From: Anaerolineales bacterium
GTDB taxonomy: Bacteria; Chloroflexota; Anaerolineae; Anaerolineales; Villigracilaceae
Reading direction: 5' to 3'
Assembly: GCA_016934715.1 (NCBI GenBank)
Contig: JAFGSI010000007.1
Location: 1 to 64,000 of the forward strand
Length of the DNA: 64,000 nt
Part shown: positions 43,916 through 54,155 of the stretch, in pieces
Layout of the letters: each line of letters opens with the position of its first letter
How positions within the stretch are numbered: position 1 is the stretch's first letter
The notes under the pieces: model-generated
The model's database searches: none
Seen by the model: the letters and a program-made list of their open reading frames with translations, nothing else
What the model was told of the DNA's origin: nothing
Program-made: the position numbers and the translations under genes

Positions 43916-45804
43916 GCGAGCACAACCGACCCGCCCAGTCCAGCAGCAGTGCGCCGAGACGGCAGGGGGGCCCGTTCGGCGGCAGCCACGGCCCGATGGG
44001 GATGATGCGCCAGGGCGAGAAAGCCCGCGACTTCAAAGGCACGCTCGCCAGACTGCTCCAGTACCTCGGCACCTACCGCTGGCTGATCCTGATCATGCTG
44101 CTGTTCGCGGCCGCTTCCACAGTGTTCTCGATCGTCGGTCCCAAGATCCTGGGCAAGGCCACCACCCGCCTGTTCGAAGGCATGCTGGGCATGATCGCCG
44201 GCAGCGGTTCGATCGACTTCGAATATATCGGCCAGATCCTGCTGCTCACCGGCGGGCTGTACCTGGTTTCGACGATCTTCAGCTACATCCAGGGCTGGAT
44301 CATGACCGACATCTCCATGAAGGTCACCTACCGCTTCCGCAAGGATCTCTCCGAGAAGATCAACCGCATGCCGCTCAAGTATTTCGACGGCACCAACCAC
44401 GGCGAGATCCTCTCCCGCCTGACCAACGACGTCGACACGGTCAGCCAGACCCTCAACCAGAGCCTGACCCAGATCATCACTTCGGTGACGACGGTGGTTG
44501 GCATCCTGGTCATGATGTTCTCGATCAACTGGCTGATGACCCTGGCGGCGCTGGGCATCATCCCGATCTCGCTGGCCTTCGTCAGGGTGGTGGTCAAACG
44601 CTCACAGGTATACTTCAAACAGCAACAGGACTACCTGGGCCATGTCAACGGCCATGTCGAGGAGATGTTCGGCGGCCACATCGTGATGAAGGCCTTCAAT
44701 GGCGAAGCGCGCTCGATCGCCAAGTTCGACGAATCCAATGACCCGCTCTACGAAGCCGCCTGGAAGTCCCAGTTCCTCTCCGGACTGATGATGCCGGTGA
44801 TGACTTTCATCGGCAATCTGGGCTACGTGGCGGTCAGCCTGCTCGGCGGTTACCTGGCGATCAGGAACGCCATCACGGTCGGCGACATCCAGGCTTTCAT
44901 CCAGTATGTGCGCTCGTTCACCCACCCCATTGCCCAGCTGGCCAACATCTCCAACATCCTGCAGCAGACCGCCGCGGCCGCCGAGCGGGTCTTCGAATTC
45001 CTGGCCGAGGGCGAGGAAATCGCCGAAACACCCGACCCAAGCACTCCCGATGGCGAAGGCCGCGTCGAGTTCAAGGACGTCCGCTTCGGCTACGACCCGG
45101 AGAAGATCGTCATCAACAACTTCTCGGCCAAGATCAAGCCCGGCCAGCGGATCGCCATTGTCGGCCCGACCGGCGCCGGCAAGACCACCATGGTCAAGCT
45201 GCTGATGCGCTTCTACGACGTCAACCAGGGCGCCATCCTGGTTGACGGGCACGACGTGCGCACCTTCCGCCGCGCCGACCTGCGCTGCATGTTCGGGATG
45301 GTACTGCAGGACACCTGGCTCTTCAACGGCACCATCATGGAGAACATCCGCTACGGCCGTCCCGGCGTAAGCGACGAGGAGGTCTACGCCGCCGCCAAGG
45401 CTGCCCACGTGGATCACTTCATCCACACCCTGCCCGAGGGCTACAACATGGTGCTCAATGAGGAAACCAGCAACATCTCCCAGGGCCAGAAACAGCTCCT
45501 GACCATCGCCCGCGCCTTCCTGATCGATCCGGAGATGCTGATCCTGGACGAGGCGACCAGCTCGGTCGACACCCGCACCGAGATCCTGATCCAGCGGGCC
45601 ATGGACCGGCTGATGAAGGGCCGCACCAGTTTCATCATCGCCCACCGCCTGTCGACCATCCGCGACGCCGACCTGATCCTGGTCATGGACAAAGGCGACA
45701 TCGTCGAACAGGGTTCCCACAAGGAACTCCTGGCCCGCAAGGGCTTCTATGCCGAACTGTACAACAGCCAGTTCGAAAACGGGCGAGCCAGCCCGGCCCA
45801 ATAA
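43912..45804 (+). CDS. Heterodimeric ABC exporter, subunit 2
   Basis: A 630-residue TM-NBD half-transporter with an N-terminal ~45-residue polar tail, six TM helices and an NBD: Walker A GPTGAGKTT (about 418), signature NISQGQKQLL (non-canonical, LSGGQ replaced by ISQGQ), Walker B LILDEATSSVD with intact catalytic Glu, and H-loop IIAHRLSTI. It completes the exporter with subunit 1. ATGA overlap. Confidence 0.93.
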   Translation: MSEHNRPAQSSSSAPRRQGGPFGGSHGPMGMMRQGEKARDFKGTLARLLQYLGTYRWLILIMLLFAAASTVFSIVGPKILGKATTRLFEGMLGMIAGSGSIDFEYIGQILLLTGGLYLVSTIFSYIQGWIMTDISMKVTYRFRKDLSEKINRMPLKYFDGTNHGEILSRLTNDVDTVSQTLNQSLTQIITSVTTVVGILVMMFSINWLMTLAALGIIPISLAFVRVVVKRSQVYFKQQQDYLGHVNGHVEEMFGGHIVMKAFNGEARSIAKFDESNDPLYEAAWKSQFLSGLMMPVMTFIGNLGYVAVSLLGGYLAIRNAITVGDIQAFIQYVRSFTHPIAQLANISNILQQTAAAAERVFEFLAEGEEIAETPDPSTPDGEGRVEFKDVRFGYDPEKIVINNFSAKIKPGQRIAIVGPTGAGKTTMVKLLMRFYDVNQGAILVDGHDVRTFRRADLRCMFGMVLQDTWLFNGTIMENIRYGRPGVSDEEVYAAAKAAHVDHFIHTLPEGYNMVLNEETSNISQGQKQLLTIARAFLIDPEMLILDEATSSVDTRTEILIQRAMDRLMKGRTSFIIAHRLSTIRDADLILVMDKGDIVEQGSHKELLARKGFYAELYNSQFENGRASPAQ

Positions 45805-45828
45805 AGTGCCTTCTTTCTCGAGAGGACA

Positions 45829-45854
45829 CCACCGGCAGGATCTCCTGCCGGTGG
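45829..45854. terminator. Bidirectional hairpin between the ABC operon and the GNAT gene
   Basis: Perfect 12-bp arms (CCACCGGCAGGA / TCCTGCCGGTGG) around a 2-nt centre, between convergent genes. Only short T-runs are nearby. Confidence 0.6.
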
Positions 45855-45889
45855 ATGCTTTCCTGCCGGTTGCAGACGGCATGCCGCTG

Positions 45890-46180
45890 TTATTCTGCCA
45901 GCAGGTCCTGCTCTTCAGGGTGGCGCTGGATGTAGGCGGCGACGAACGAACACAAGGGCACGACACTCAGGCCCTGGGCCCGGGCGTAGGCCAGCCCGGC
46001 AGCGGCCAGCCGGGAACCGAGCCCCTGTCCGCCCAGTGCTTCTGGAACGCTGGTGTGCGTAAAGACGATCTCGCTGTCATGCAGCTGGTACTCCAGCACT
46101 GCCAGGAGGCCCTCGCTCTCGATCTCGAAGCGCCCGGCCTGCGGATTGTGAATGACGTTCCATTCTGGGGAGTCGCGCAT
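45890..46180 (-). CDS. Small GNAT-like acetyltransferase (YjdJ/CG type)
   Basis: A 96-residue single-domain protein with FEIESEGLLAVLEYQLHDSE, the acetyl-CoA loop LGGQGLGSRLAAAGLAYARA and VPLCSFVAAYIQRHPEEQDL. These are the markers of the short Acetyltransf_CG family; the substrate is unknown. It follows the AhpD-like gene by 23 nt on the same strand. Confidence 0.88.
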   Translation of the reverse strand: MRDSPEWNVIHNPQAGRFEIESEGLLAVLEYQLHDSEIVFTHTSVPEALGGQGLGSRLAAAGLAYARAQGLSVVPLCSFVAAYIQRHPEEQDLLAE

Positions 46181-46203
46181 GGTGGCTACCTTTCGGGTGG
46201 TGT

Positions 46204-46551
46204 TCAGGCTGGCCGCTGGCGGGCCAGGTCGAGGGTCTCCACGGCGTGACGCAGGTGCGGGATGACAATGCTGCCCCCAACCACCAGAGCCACGTTGAAG
46301 GCTTCCACCAGCGCCTCATCCGTCCAGCCAGCCTCGACACATTGCAGGATGTGGTAGTCGATGCAGTCGTTGCAGCGCAGCACCATCGACGCCACCAGCC
46401 CGAGCAATTCCTTCTCCCTGGCAGACAGGGCCCCGTCGGTGTAGGCCATGCTGTCCAGGTTGAAGAAACGTTTGATGCCCAGGTGATCGATCGACAGAAT
46501 GCGCTCGTTCATGCGGGCGCGGTAGGCTTCGAAATCGTCCAGGCGAGACAT
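46204..46551 (-). CDS. AhpD/carboxymuconolactone-decarboxylase-like protein
   Basis: A 115-residue protein. LGLVASMVLRCNDCIDYHIL carries the CxxC plus His typical of AhpD-like peroxidase partners; the following EAGWTDEALVEAFNVALVVG fits the family helix bundle. Probably a thiol-based redox or peroxide defence protein. ATG 46551 with GGAGGAAG; the longer in-frame start is less likely. Confidence 0.88.
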   Translation of the reverse strand: MSRLDDFEAYRARMNERILSIDHLGIKRFFNLDSMAYTDGALSAREKELLGLVASMVLRCNDCIDYHILQCVEAGWTDEALVEAFNVALVVGGSIVIPHLRHAVETLDLARQRPA

Positions 46552-46640
46552 TCTTCCTCCATTTCTCGCCATTCTACCACTGACCGCCTGCCTCCGGATG
46601 GGTCCGGGGGGTTCCGCGCCGATCGTTGGGCGATTAAGCA

Positions 46641-46669
46641 TTGACTCCTACCCGGCTTTTCTTTACAAT
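46641..46669 (+). promoter_or_regulatory. Promoter of the lysine 2,3-aminomutase gene
   Basis: TTGACT (46641-46646), 17-bp spacer, TACAAT (46664-46669), leaving a ~158-nt leader before the ATG at 46834. The leader shows no lysine-riboswitch pattern. Confidence 0.65.
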
Positions 46670-46833
46670 ACCATTGTGGACGATTCCTGTCTGGTTTTAC
46701 GCGTTCCGTTGAGCTACCATGGGGGATTCTTCCGGCCCGACCATGACCCGCCGCAGCCCGGCCGGTTCACCCTGTCCTGAGGCATCACCTGCTGTGCATT
46801 TACCCTTACCGTAACGATCCTTCTGGAGGACCC

Positions 46834-48168
<1,335 letters not shown>

Positions 48169-48211
48169 TCGCCTCTGCGCAAGCTGTTCCCTCCCGACCT
48201 GCAGGCATGTC

Positions 48212-48255
48212 CCGATCCCGTGCGGACTTTTCCAGCCCGCACGGGATCGGCTTTT
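48212..48255 (+). terminator. Intrinsic terminator of kamA
   Basis: A perfect 14-bp stem (CCGATCCCGTGCGG / CCGCACGGGATCGG), 11-nt loop, then CTTTTCTTTG. One of the strongest terminators in the window. Confidence 0.9.
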
Positions 48256-48660
48256 CTTTGCAGCCTGCCGGGCAGGATAGCGCAATAAGCATGGAAGGAA
48301 TCCGGGTTGAGAAAAACGCTCACGAATCACCCGTGCCGAACCGCGCGACCTGCAGGCCATTCAGTATCGGCTAACCAGCCGGAGGGTAGCTGTGGAGCAG
48401 ATCTCCTTCAACACAGCTCCCCAGTCTAACGCCAGGGTCTGGCCATGGGAGATTCGAGAACGGTTCTTGAGCGCCGGCAGGCAACTTTCCAGCAATTGTG
48501 GCAAGGCCGACGGAGCGGTCAAATGCCGGACATCCCTGACCTGGGTGATGTGATTCGAGGAACAAACCGTATTCTTCAGAAATATTTCGAAAGTATGGCG
48601 GTAAGTTCGCTCAAAAGACACATTCCGAGATCTTTTGTTTCTGAGAAACGCCACGATCTC
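48256..48660. other. Intergenic stretch, start of the lower-GC island
   Basis: No gene with coding character could be supported; a minus-strand 109-codon ORF here lacks recognisable motifs and a ribosome binding site. Base composition drops from here to about 54.1 kb. Confidence 0.4.
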
Positions 48661-48664
48661 AATA

Positions 48665-48676
48665 TATAATGAGCCT
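48665..48676 (+). promoter_or_regulatory. -10 box TATAAT exactly 6 nt before the helicase ATG
   Basis: TATAAT (48665-48670), then GAGCCT and ATG at 48677; +1 would be the A of the start codon. No SD is present, so the mRNA is probably leaderless. Confidence 0.5.
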
Positions 48677-50422
48677 ATGCCCCCGTCCACAACCGCCTTC
48701 CTCCAGCGTTTACGTCAATTCGTCCAGGCAGAGGCGGCTGCCCAATGGCAAACGCTGAAACTTCAATGGTCACGCCCGTTACAGGAGCGGGTCGCAATGG
48801 GCTGGACCATTGAAGGGCTGCGGGTGGTTGGGTTTGACAAGGATATTGCCCGCCTGGCCTGTGCTACCAATAACTCGCGTTTTCGTGAGGGGGATTTGGT
48901 GGTTTTGCACCGCGGCAACCCCCAAGACGAAAATGCCTTGCATTTCGACCTGTTTTATGATGGGGAAACGGAACTCGAAGCCGGCCTGATTAAGGGCAAT
49001 CCCTATTTCGTGAACGCCCAACCGGATGGCTGGATTCTCGACCAGGATTGGTTCGACTCCAGCCCGTTTTATCTCTCGGCGCTCGATACGGTGGCGGATT
49101 CACAGCGCGGGCGTTCCATCATTTTGCCACTTTTGCAGGGTTCGCTCACGCCCAAAGTGGACTTTGCCCGCTACGAACGCGCCAGGGAATTCCTGAACGG
49201 CACGCATCTCAACGAAAGCCAAAGAGAGTCGGTGGCGCAAGCGTATGCCACCGATTTGCTCCATCTGATTCAAGGGCCGCCTGGCACGGGCAAGACTCTC
49301 ATGTTAGCGCACCTGGCGCAGTTGCTGGTACAGGATGGCCTGCGCGTGTTTGTCACCGCGCTCACACATCGCGCCATTCACAACGCACTCAACAAAATTC
49401 CGAAAGTGGATGAGAGCATCCCGGTCTGTAAAATCGGCGAGGAGCGCCACGTGGGCGATCTGCTGGTGCCCAACTTCGAGTCCTTCGATCAATCCCGTTT
49501 TGGAGAGAAGAGCGGGGGATATGTGGTCGGCGCGACGCCATTCGCGCTCCAATCCCAGCGGCTGGATAATGTCGAATTCGATGCAGTCTTGTTTGATGAA
49601 GCCTCGCAAATCACCCTGCCGCTAGCAATTATGGGCATGCTGGCCGGGAGCAAGTACATTTTTATCGGTGATGAGAATCAACTGCCGCCCATAACTGTTC
49701 TGGCTGCCGAGGAAGCCACCCAACCCTCGATTTTCTCTTTCCTGGCTGGACGCGGGCAGGAAACCACACTCAACATCACCTATCGGCTGAATGATATCCT
49801 GACTGTCTGGCCAAGCCAGACGTTCTACCGCAATGAACTCAAACCGAGCGCTGAAGCAGCAACCCGGCGATTGAATCTCTCCCCCGAGGCCACGCGCTGG
49901 GATTTTGTGCTGGACCCCACTTCCCCGGCGGTGTTTCTCGACCTGTGCCACAGCAACACGACCGTGCGCAGCCGCATCGAAGCCGAAGTGATCTGCGAAC
50001 TGGTCCTGTCCCTGTTGACGCGCGAAGTGGCTCCGGAAGAAATAGGCGTTGTCGTGTCCTATCGCGCCCAGAGCCGTTTGATCCGTTCTTTGTTGCGGCG
50101 AATATTGATGGATGACGACGTCACCAAAAGGCTGGTGGTGGATACGGTGGAACGCATGCAGGGGCAGGAACGCGAGGTAATCCTGGTCTCGTTTGCCACC
50201 GCCAGCCCTCGATTCGCCGCCCGAATGGCCGACTTTCTGTTTCAGCCACAGCGCCTGAATGTGGCGGTCACACGCCCGCGCTCCAAGTTGATCCTGGTCG
50301 GTAGTCATCACATGCTAAAAGCCGATGACTATGACCCGGAACACAAAGAAACCATGGATCTGCTGCGTGACCTGATCGCCAGTTGCCAGCACATCACCGT
50401 CCCGAATGGAGATTTGAGTTAA
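48677..50422 (+). CDS. SF1 helicase, UPF1/Dna2-like
   Basis: A 581-residue protein. An N-terminal ~190 residues form a beta-rich region (GFDKDIARLACATNNSRFRE, LVVLHRGNPQDENALHFDLF). Helicase motifs: Q-type loop LNESQRESVAQAYATD, Walker A QGPPGTGKT (about 200), Ia LTHRAIHNAL, motif II VLFDEASQIT, motif III FIGDENQLPP, motif V/VI DTVERMQGQEREVILVS and NVAVTRPRSKLILVG. Shorter than cellular UPF1 relatives. Codons use A/T at third positions far more than neighbours, suggesting transfer. Six nt upstream of the second helicase. Confidence 0.88.
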   Translation: MPPSTTAFLQRLRQFVQAEAAAQWQTLKLQWSRPLQERVAMGWTIEGLRVVGFDKDIARLACATNNSRFREGDLVVLHRGNPQDENALHFDLFYDGETELEAGLIKGNPYFVNAQPDGWILDQDWFDSSPFYLSALDTVADSQRGRSIILPLLQGSLTPKVDFARYERAREFLNGTHLNESQRESVAQAYATDLLHLIQGPPGTGKTLMLAHLAQLLVQDGLRVFVTALTHRAIHNALNKIPKVDESIPVCKIGEERHVGDLLVPNFESFDQSRFGEKSGGYVVGATPFALQSQRLDNVEFDAVLFDEASQITLPLAIMGMLAGSKYIFIGDENQLPPITVLAAEEATQPSIFSFLAGRGQETTLNITYRLNDILTVWPSQTFYRNELKPSAEAATRRLNLSPEATRWDFVLDPTSPAVFLDLCHSNTTVRSRIEAEVICELVLSLLTREVAPEEIGVVVSYRAQSRLIRSLLRRILMDDDVTKRLVVDTVERMQGQEREVILVSFATASPRFAARMADFLFQPQRLNVAVTRPRSKLILVGSHHMLKADDYDPEHKETMDLLRDLIASCQHITVPNGDLS

Positions 50423-50428
50423 TCACCT

Positions 50429-52444
50429 GTGGCCCACATCCTGCCCGATACTCCTCCCCTGAGCCTGCCTGGCGAAGTCTTGCGCGTCTTTCGTGCACTC
50501 AAGGCTTTGCCGGATTCGTTTTTCATCTGGCATCATCTTGCCCCCTGGCAACTCGACGCGCCCGATTTTCTGATGATCACGCAAGATGACCGTGTGCTGT
50601 TGGTCAAGGTCAGTTCAGCAGCGGCCATCCAGGCGGCACCGGCAGCGCAATTCCTGCTGCTCGAAAGTGAACGTGCCCCATTGGGCCAGGCCGAAGCGCA
50701 GAGTTTGGCAAATTTCGTTGATGGGCTGAAACTACCGGATGGGCAGGCACTGGAAACGCTGGTCGTTTTTCCGAACATTACGGACGAACAGACGCAAGCC
50801 AGCCGCCTGGAACGGGGCAACGGCGACCCGGCTTGGGCAGGAAAGGAGTTGCTTAACCCGGATTCAGGCCTCGGATGGGATGCGTACTTTCCATCCACCC
50901 AAATGGATGCCCTCTGGCTGGAGAAAGTCCGCCAGCGCTTCACCCCCGAAATCGTTGTTCCCGCTGAAATGACCGTACACCCGCCTGTGGAACGCCGCCG
51001 CGATGCCGGGCTGACTGATTACTTGCTCGATTACGATCAGGAATGGGCAGTCAAGGCTGATTTGGATTTGCCGGCCGAGGGACATAACCTTACGGATGAT
51101 TTCAGGTTGAACATTATCAATGGCGTTGCCGGAAGTGGTAAAACACTGATTTTGCTCTATCGCCTGCGGTTGCTCTACCATCTCTATCCAGAGAAACGTT
51201 TTCTGGTGCTGACCCATAACCGCCCACTGAGCCACGATATGCAGGGGCGCTTTGCACGGCTTGAAGGGCATTTGCCCCCTTCGGAGACTATCGAGTGGCG
51301 TACCTTCAACGGTTGGTGTTATCACCACTGGCCGAAACAGCCCGGGTGGGTTGAGCCGCTCACCCTGGCTGCCCGACAAAGGCTGATCGATGAGATCTGG
51401 CGCAAACATTTGGGCGATTCTTCCATCTCAGCGCAAATGTTCAAGAGTGAAATGGACTGGTTCAAAGACCAGATTCCGATGAATGGCAAGGCGTATCTTG
51501 CGGTTGATCGACGCGGGCGCGGCTTTGGGTTGAGCGTGGAACAGCGCAGGCGGGTCTATGCTGCTATCCTGGCTTACCAGCAATCGCTCGAAGCGCGGCA
51601 CACGCTGGATTGGGGCGAAGTGCCCAGGCGCTTGTGGCAGTACAGCGAGAGCGGGCAGGTTCAGTTCCCGAAATACGATGTCGTGCTGGTGGATGAAGCC
51701 CAGTTTTTTGCCCCGCTGTGGGTACGGATGATCCAGAAGTTGCTCAACCCGAAAAATGGGCACCTGTTCCTGGTGGCCGATCCCACCCAGGGCTTTCTGG
51801 GGCGCGGCGCATCCTGGAAATCGTTCGGGCTGGAGGCGCGCGGGCGTACGCACCAACTGCTGCGCAGTTATCGCAGTACGCGCGAAATCATGCAGTTCGC
51901 CACCCTGCTCTACCGCCTGCGCCTGGCCGAAGAAAAAGACGACGATATCCTGGCCCCGGATTTGCTCAACATGCCCACGGGCGCCTTCCCGCAAATCATT
52001 TCCCTGACCAGCCCTCAGGACGAAATCGCACGCCTGGCCAATGAAGTGGCCGGTTTTGTCAGGCAGGGTTATCCGAAGAAGCACCTGCTTCTCCTGCATA
52101 GCGATGGCAACGGCGTGAAGTCGCTCATCATGGCAATCAACGAACGGCTGGGAAAAGATGCTGCCCGTGACCCAAAAACAGATTACCCCGGCGACTATGT
52201 GCGTGTGACCACACTTAACGCCGGGGCAGGGCTGGAAAGTCCGATCGTATTTCTTGCCGGCCTGCGGGAGATGCTCGAAGAAGAGCAATCCTTGCGGCTC
52301 TCGGATGACGAGCGCGAGACGCTCATCCGGGATAATACGCGAAAAATCTATATGGCCGTCACAAGAGCTGGACAGCGGCTGGTGCTGACCTGCGCTGGAG
52401 AATTCCCGGAAGCCTTGAAGACAGCCTTTGGCCAGATCTCCTGA
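50429..52444 (+). CDS. UvrD/Rep-like SF1 helicase with possible NERD-like N-terminus
   Basis: A 671-residue protein, GTG start. Residues ~1-150 contain LDAPDFLMITQDDRVLLVKV, resembling the D...ExK core of NERD nucleases but with Val before the Lys rather than Glu. Helicase motifs: Walker A INGVAGSGKTLILLYRLRLL (about 232), motif II DVVLVDEAQFFAPLW (about 421), motif III LFLVADPTQGFLGRGASWKS, QLLRSYRSTREI (IV), RVTTLNAGAGLESPIVFLAG (V), and IYMAVTRAGQRLVLTC (VI). It follows the UPF1-like helicase by 6 nt, so the two are one operon. The nuclease call is tentative. Confidence 0.85.
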   Translation: MAHILPDTPPLSLPGEVLRVFRALKALPDSFFIWHHLAPWQLDAPDFLMITQDDRVLLVKVSSAAAIQAAPAAQFLLLESERAPLGQAEAQSLANFVDGLKLPDGQALETLVVFPNITDEQTQASRLERGNGDPAWAGKELLNPDSGLGWDAYFPSTQMDALWLEKVRQRFTPEIVVPAEMTVHPPVERRRDAGLTDYLLDYDQEWAVKADLDLPAEGHNLTDDFRLNIINGVAGSGKTLILLYRLRLLYHLYPEKRFLVLTHNRPLSHDMQGRFARLEGHLPPSETIEWRTFNGWCYHHWPKQPGWVEPLTLAARQRLIDEIWRKHLGDSSISAQMFKSEMDWFKDQIPMNGKAYLAVDRRGRGFGLSVEQRRRVYAAILAYQQSLEARHTLDWGEVPRRLWQYSESGQVQFPKYDVVLVDEAQFFAPLWVRMIQKLLNPKNGHLFLVADPTQGFLGRGASWKSFGLEARGRTHQLLRSYRSTREIMQFATLLYRLRLAEEKDDDILAPDLLNMPTGAFPQIISLTSPQDEIARLANEVAGFVRQGYPKKHLLLLHSDGNGVKSLIMAINERLGKDAARDPKTDYPGDYVRVTTLNAGAGLESPIVFLAGLREMLEEEQSLRLSDDERETLIRDNTRKIYMAVTRAGQRLVLTCAGEFPEALKTAFGQIS

Positions 52445-52568
52445 CCGGTTGATGCGCATCAGCATGCTGATACCAAGCATGACCTGGAATTGCCCTATCG
52501 AGAAATCGGCCTCATGACGTTTTAAAAGCGGGATTTTTTTCATATGCACATTCATATACGCATAAGGC

Positions 52569-52610
52569 AGTCTCCCTCTTGAGAGCAGTTTGCGTCTCAA
52601 GAGGGAGACT
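52569..52610. repeat. Perfect 16-bp inverted repeat after the helicase operon
   Basis: AGTCTCCCTCTTGAGA / TCTCAAGAGGGAGACT around a 10-nt loop. No T-run on either side. It could be an RNA 3'-end hairpin, a protein site or a footprint of the element that brought the helicases. The surrounding 52445-52773 holds no gene. Confidence 0.65.
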
Positions 52611-52773
52611 ACCAAATGCCTGAATCGTGCTTTAAGAATTCAGCCCCAAACAGCATCTTGATCGACAACCATCCACCGATCCCCGCGACATTCGAAATGG
52701 GTATATTCCTCATGCTCTGACTTGGGTAAATATCATACCCTCCGCGTGGAAAGTGTTTGAGGTCATTTGCATC

Positions 52774-52832
52774 TTGACAAAAGCGCAAATATGATCTATT
52801 ATACAGTTAGACTGTATACAGTTACGCTATAC
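52774..52832 (+). promoter_or_regulatory. PadR promoter with palindromic operator
   Basis: -35 TTGACA (52774-52779), 17-bp spacer, -10 TATTAT (52797-52802). The palindrome TATACAG-TTAGA-CTGTATA (52800-52818) starts inside the -10 box, and TATACAGTTA recurs 15 bp later (52815-52824). This is a typical autoregulation site for PadR-type repressors. Confidence 0.75.
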
Positions 52833-52865
52833 AAAGACACACTATCTACCAAAGAATAGGAACCA

Positions 52866-53189
52866 ATGAACCTAAACAAATTTCTTCCGATGACGGAAAC
52901 CACGTATTATATTCTCATCTCTCTACTTGAGCCGCTGCATGGCTACGGTATCATGTTGCGCGTCCAATCCTTAAGTAGCGGAAGCGTTGCAATCGCCCCG
53001 GGAACCATGTATGGGGCCTTGGAAAACTTGAAAAAGCATAACCTGATCGATCTGGTCGATGAAGATCACGAGAAACGTCGCAAGGTGTATGCGATTTCAG
53101 ACTTAGGCCGCAAGGTTCTCTACCAGGAATACAAACGCATGCAGAATCTCGTTAACATCAGCACGCCAGTGCTAGAAAAGGAAAGCTAA
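52866..53189 (+). CDS. PadR-family transcriptional regulator
   Basis: A 107-residue winged-helix protein: TETTYYILISLLEPLHGYGI, then APGTMYGALENLKKHNLIDL and KRRKVYAISDLGRKVLYQEY. The short form lacks a long C-terminal helix. It represses its own promoter and probably the DUF2812 gene 2 nt downstream. Lower GC than the rest of the window. Confidence 0.92.
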   Translation: MNLNKFLPMTETTYYILISLLEPLHGYGIMLRVQSLSSGSVAIAPGTMYGALENLKKHNLIDLVDEDHEKRRKVYAISDLGRKVLYQEYKRMQNLVNISTPVLEKES

Positions 53190-53191
53190 CC

Positions 53192-53818
53192 ATGGAAAAC
53201 CAATTTACAACTTTTAGATATTTCTGGTCGATTTCGAGCGAAGAGACCTGGTTAGAGCAGATGGCCCTGCGCGGCTGGCGGCTCAAGCAGGTTTCCCGCT
53301 TCGGCGCCTACACCTTTGATAAGACGGCCCCGGAGAAGCGTGTCTATAAAATCGATTATCGGACATTCCGTAGCCCACTCGACCAGGCAGAATACCTGAA
53401 ACTCTTCGACGACAGCGGCTGGCAACCGGTGATGGATCAGGGCACGAACGGTGCCTACTACTTCTCCAGTGCATGTGAAGATGCCAGCCACGACATCTTC
53501 TCGGATGATGAGTCGCGCGCTCACCGCAACCTGCGCTACGCCAACCTGATGTTGTTTTCGTTAATCCCGGCTTTCTTACCACTGTTCATTTTATACATTA
53601 CCGGGAGCATTCAGTTCACCAATGTTGGCTACCAGACCCCCGGGCTATGGGAGACGAGCAGTCTGGAGTTCATTGCCAAATTTCTGTTCGAGACGCCATT
53701 TGTGGTGGTACGCGCCGCCATTTACTTTCTGCCTCTGATCCCGATTGTGTTTGGCCTGTTTTTCTATCTGCGTTATTACATGCTATATCGGCAAGCCAAG
53801 AAACAGCAGGTATTCTAA
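53192..53818 (+). CDS. DUF2812 membrane protein
   Basis: A 208-residue protein. N-terminal DUF2812 pattern: WSISSEETWLEQMALRGWRL, then YRTFRSPLDQAEYLKLFDDS, GWQPVMDQGTNGAYYFSSA. Two TM helices follow (about 117-136 and 176-195). DUF2812 genes are commonly paired with PadR regulators; the function is not known, although envelope-stress roles have been proposed. 2 nt after the PadR gene. Confidence 0.88.
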   Translation: MENQFTTFRYFWSISSEETWLEQMALRGWRLKQVSRFGAYTFDKTAPEKRVYKIDYRTFRSPLDQAEYLKLFDDSGWQPVMDQGTNGAYYFSSACEDASHDIFSDDESRAHRNLRYANLMLFSLIPAFLPLFILYITGSIQFTNVGYQTPGLWETSSLEFIAKFLFETPFVVVRAAIYFLPLIPIVFGLFFYLRYYMLYRQAKKQQVF

Positions 53819-53837
53819 AAACCAGGTTTATCATTTT

Positions 53838-53880
53838 GGATAAACCGGCGGCCGATGACTCAACCGCCGGTTTATCCTTA
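53838..53880 (+). terminator. Intrinsic terminator of the PadR-DUF2812 operon
   Basis: A perfect 14-bp stem (GGATAAACCGGCGG / CCGCCGGTTTATCC), 12-nt loop, then TTA. The T-run is short, but the stem is long. Confidence 0.65.
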
Positions 53881-54155
53881 AATCTAAATTTCGAGTCTTC
53901 AAACCCCAGTTATCCGCTTGCTCTGTTTTTCTACCCAGCCAACCACAGATGAAAAGGATCGAACCTTCGAACTCCTTACTTATTTAACCCGATGTGCAAG
54001 TTTGGGATCGTGCAACAAGTCGAAGGCGAAAAGTCAACCCAAAAAACGGAAGAAGTCAACTCAGATTTAACCCGCCCTGGGAACAACACGGCGACACCTT
54101 CTAGCTGGATAATTTGGAAACTCGCGATTTCCGAACCCTGAAAGGAGATGTCGCC

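Noticed and set aside
46670-46833. Possible lysine riboswitch in the kamA leader
   Set aside because: The leader is about 158 nt, but the conserved lysine-aptamer core sequences are not present and no terminator precedes the ATG.
48361-48690. 109-codon minus-strand ORF upstream of the UPF1-like helicase
   Set aside because: No motif, no SD, and it overlaps the helicase promoter and start.
48677-52444. Assigning the helicase pair to Mokosh or another named defence system
   Set aside because: No PLD nuclease or other diagnostic partner is present; name withheld.
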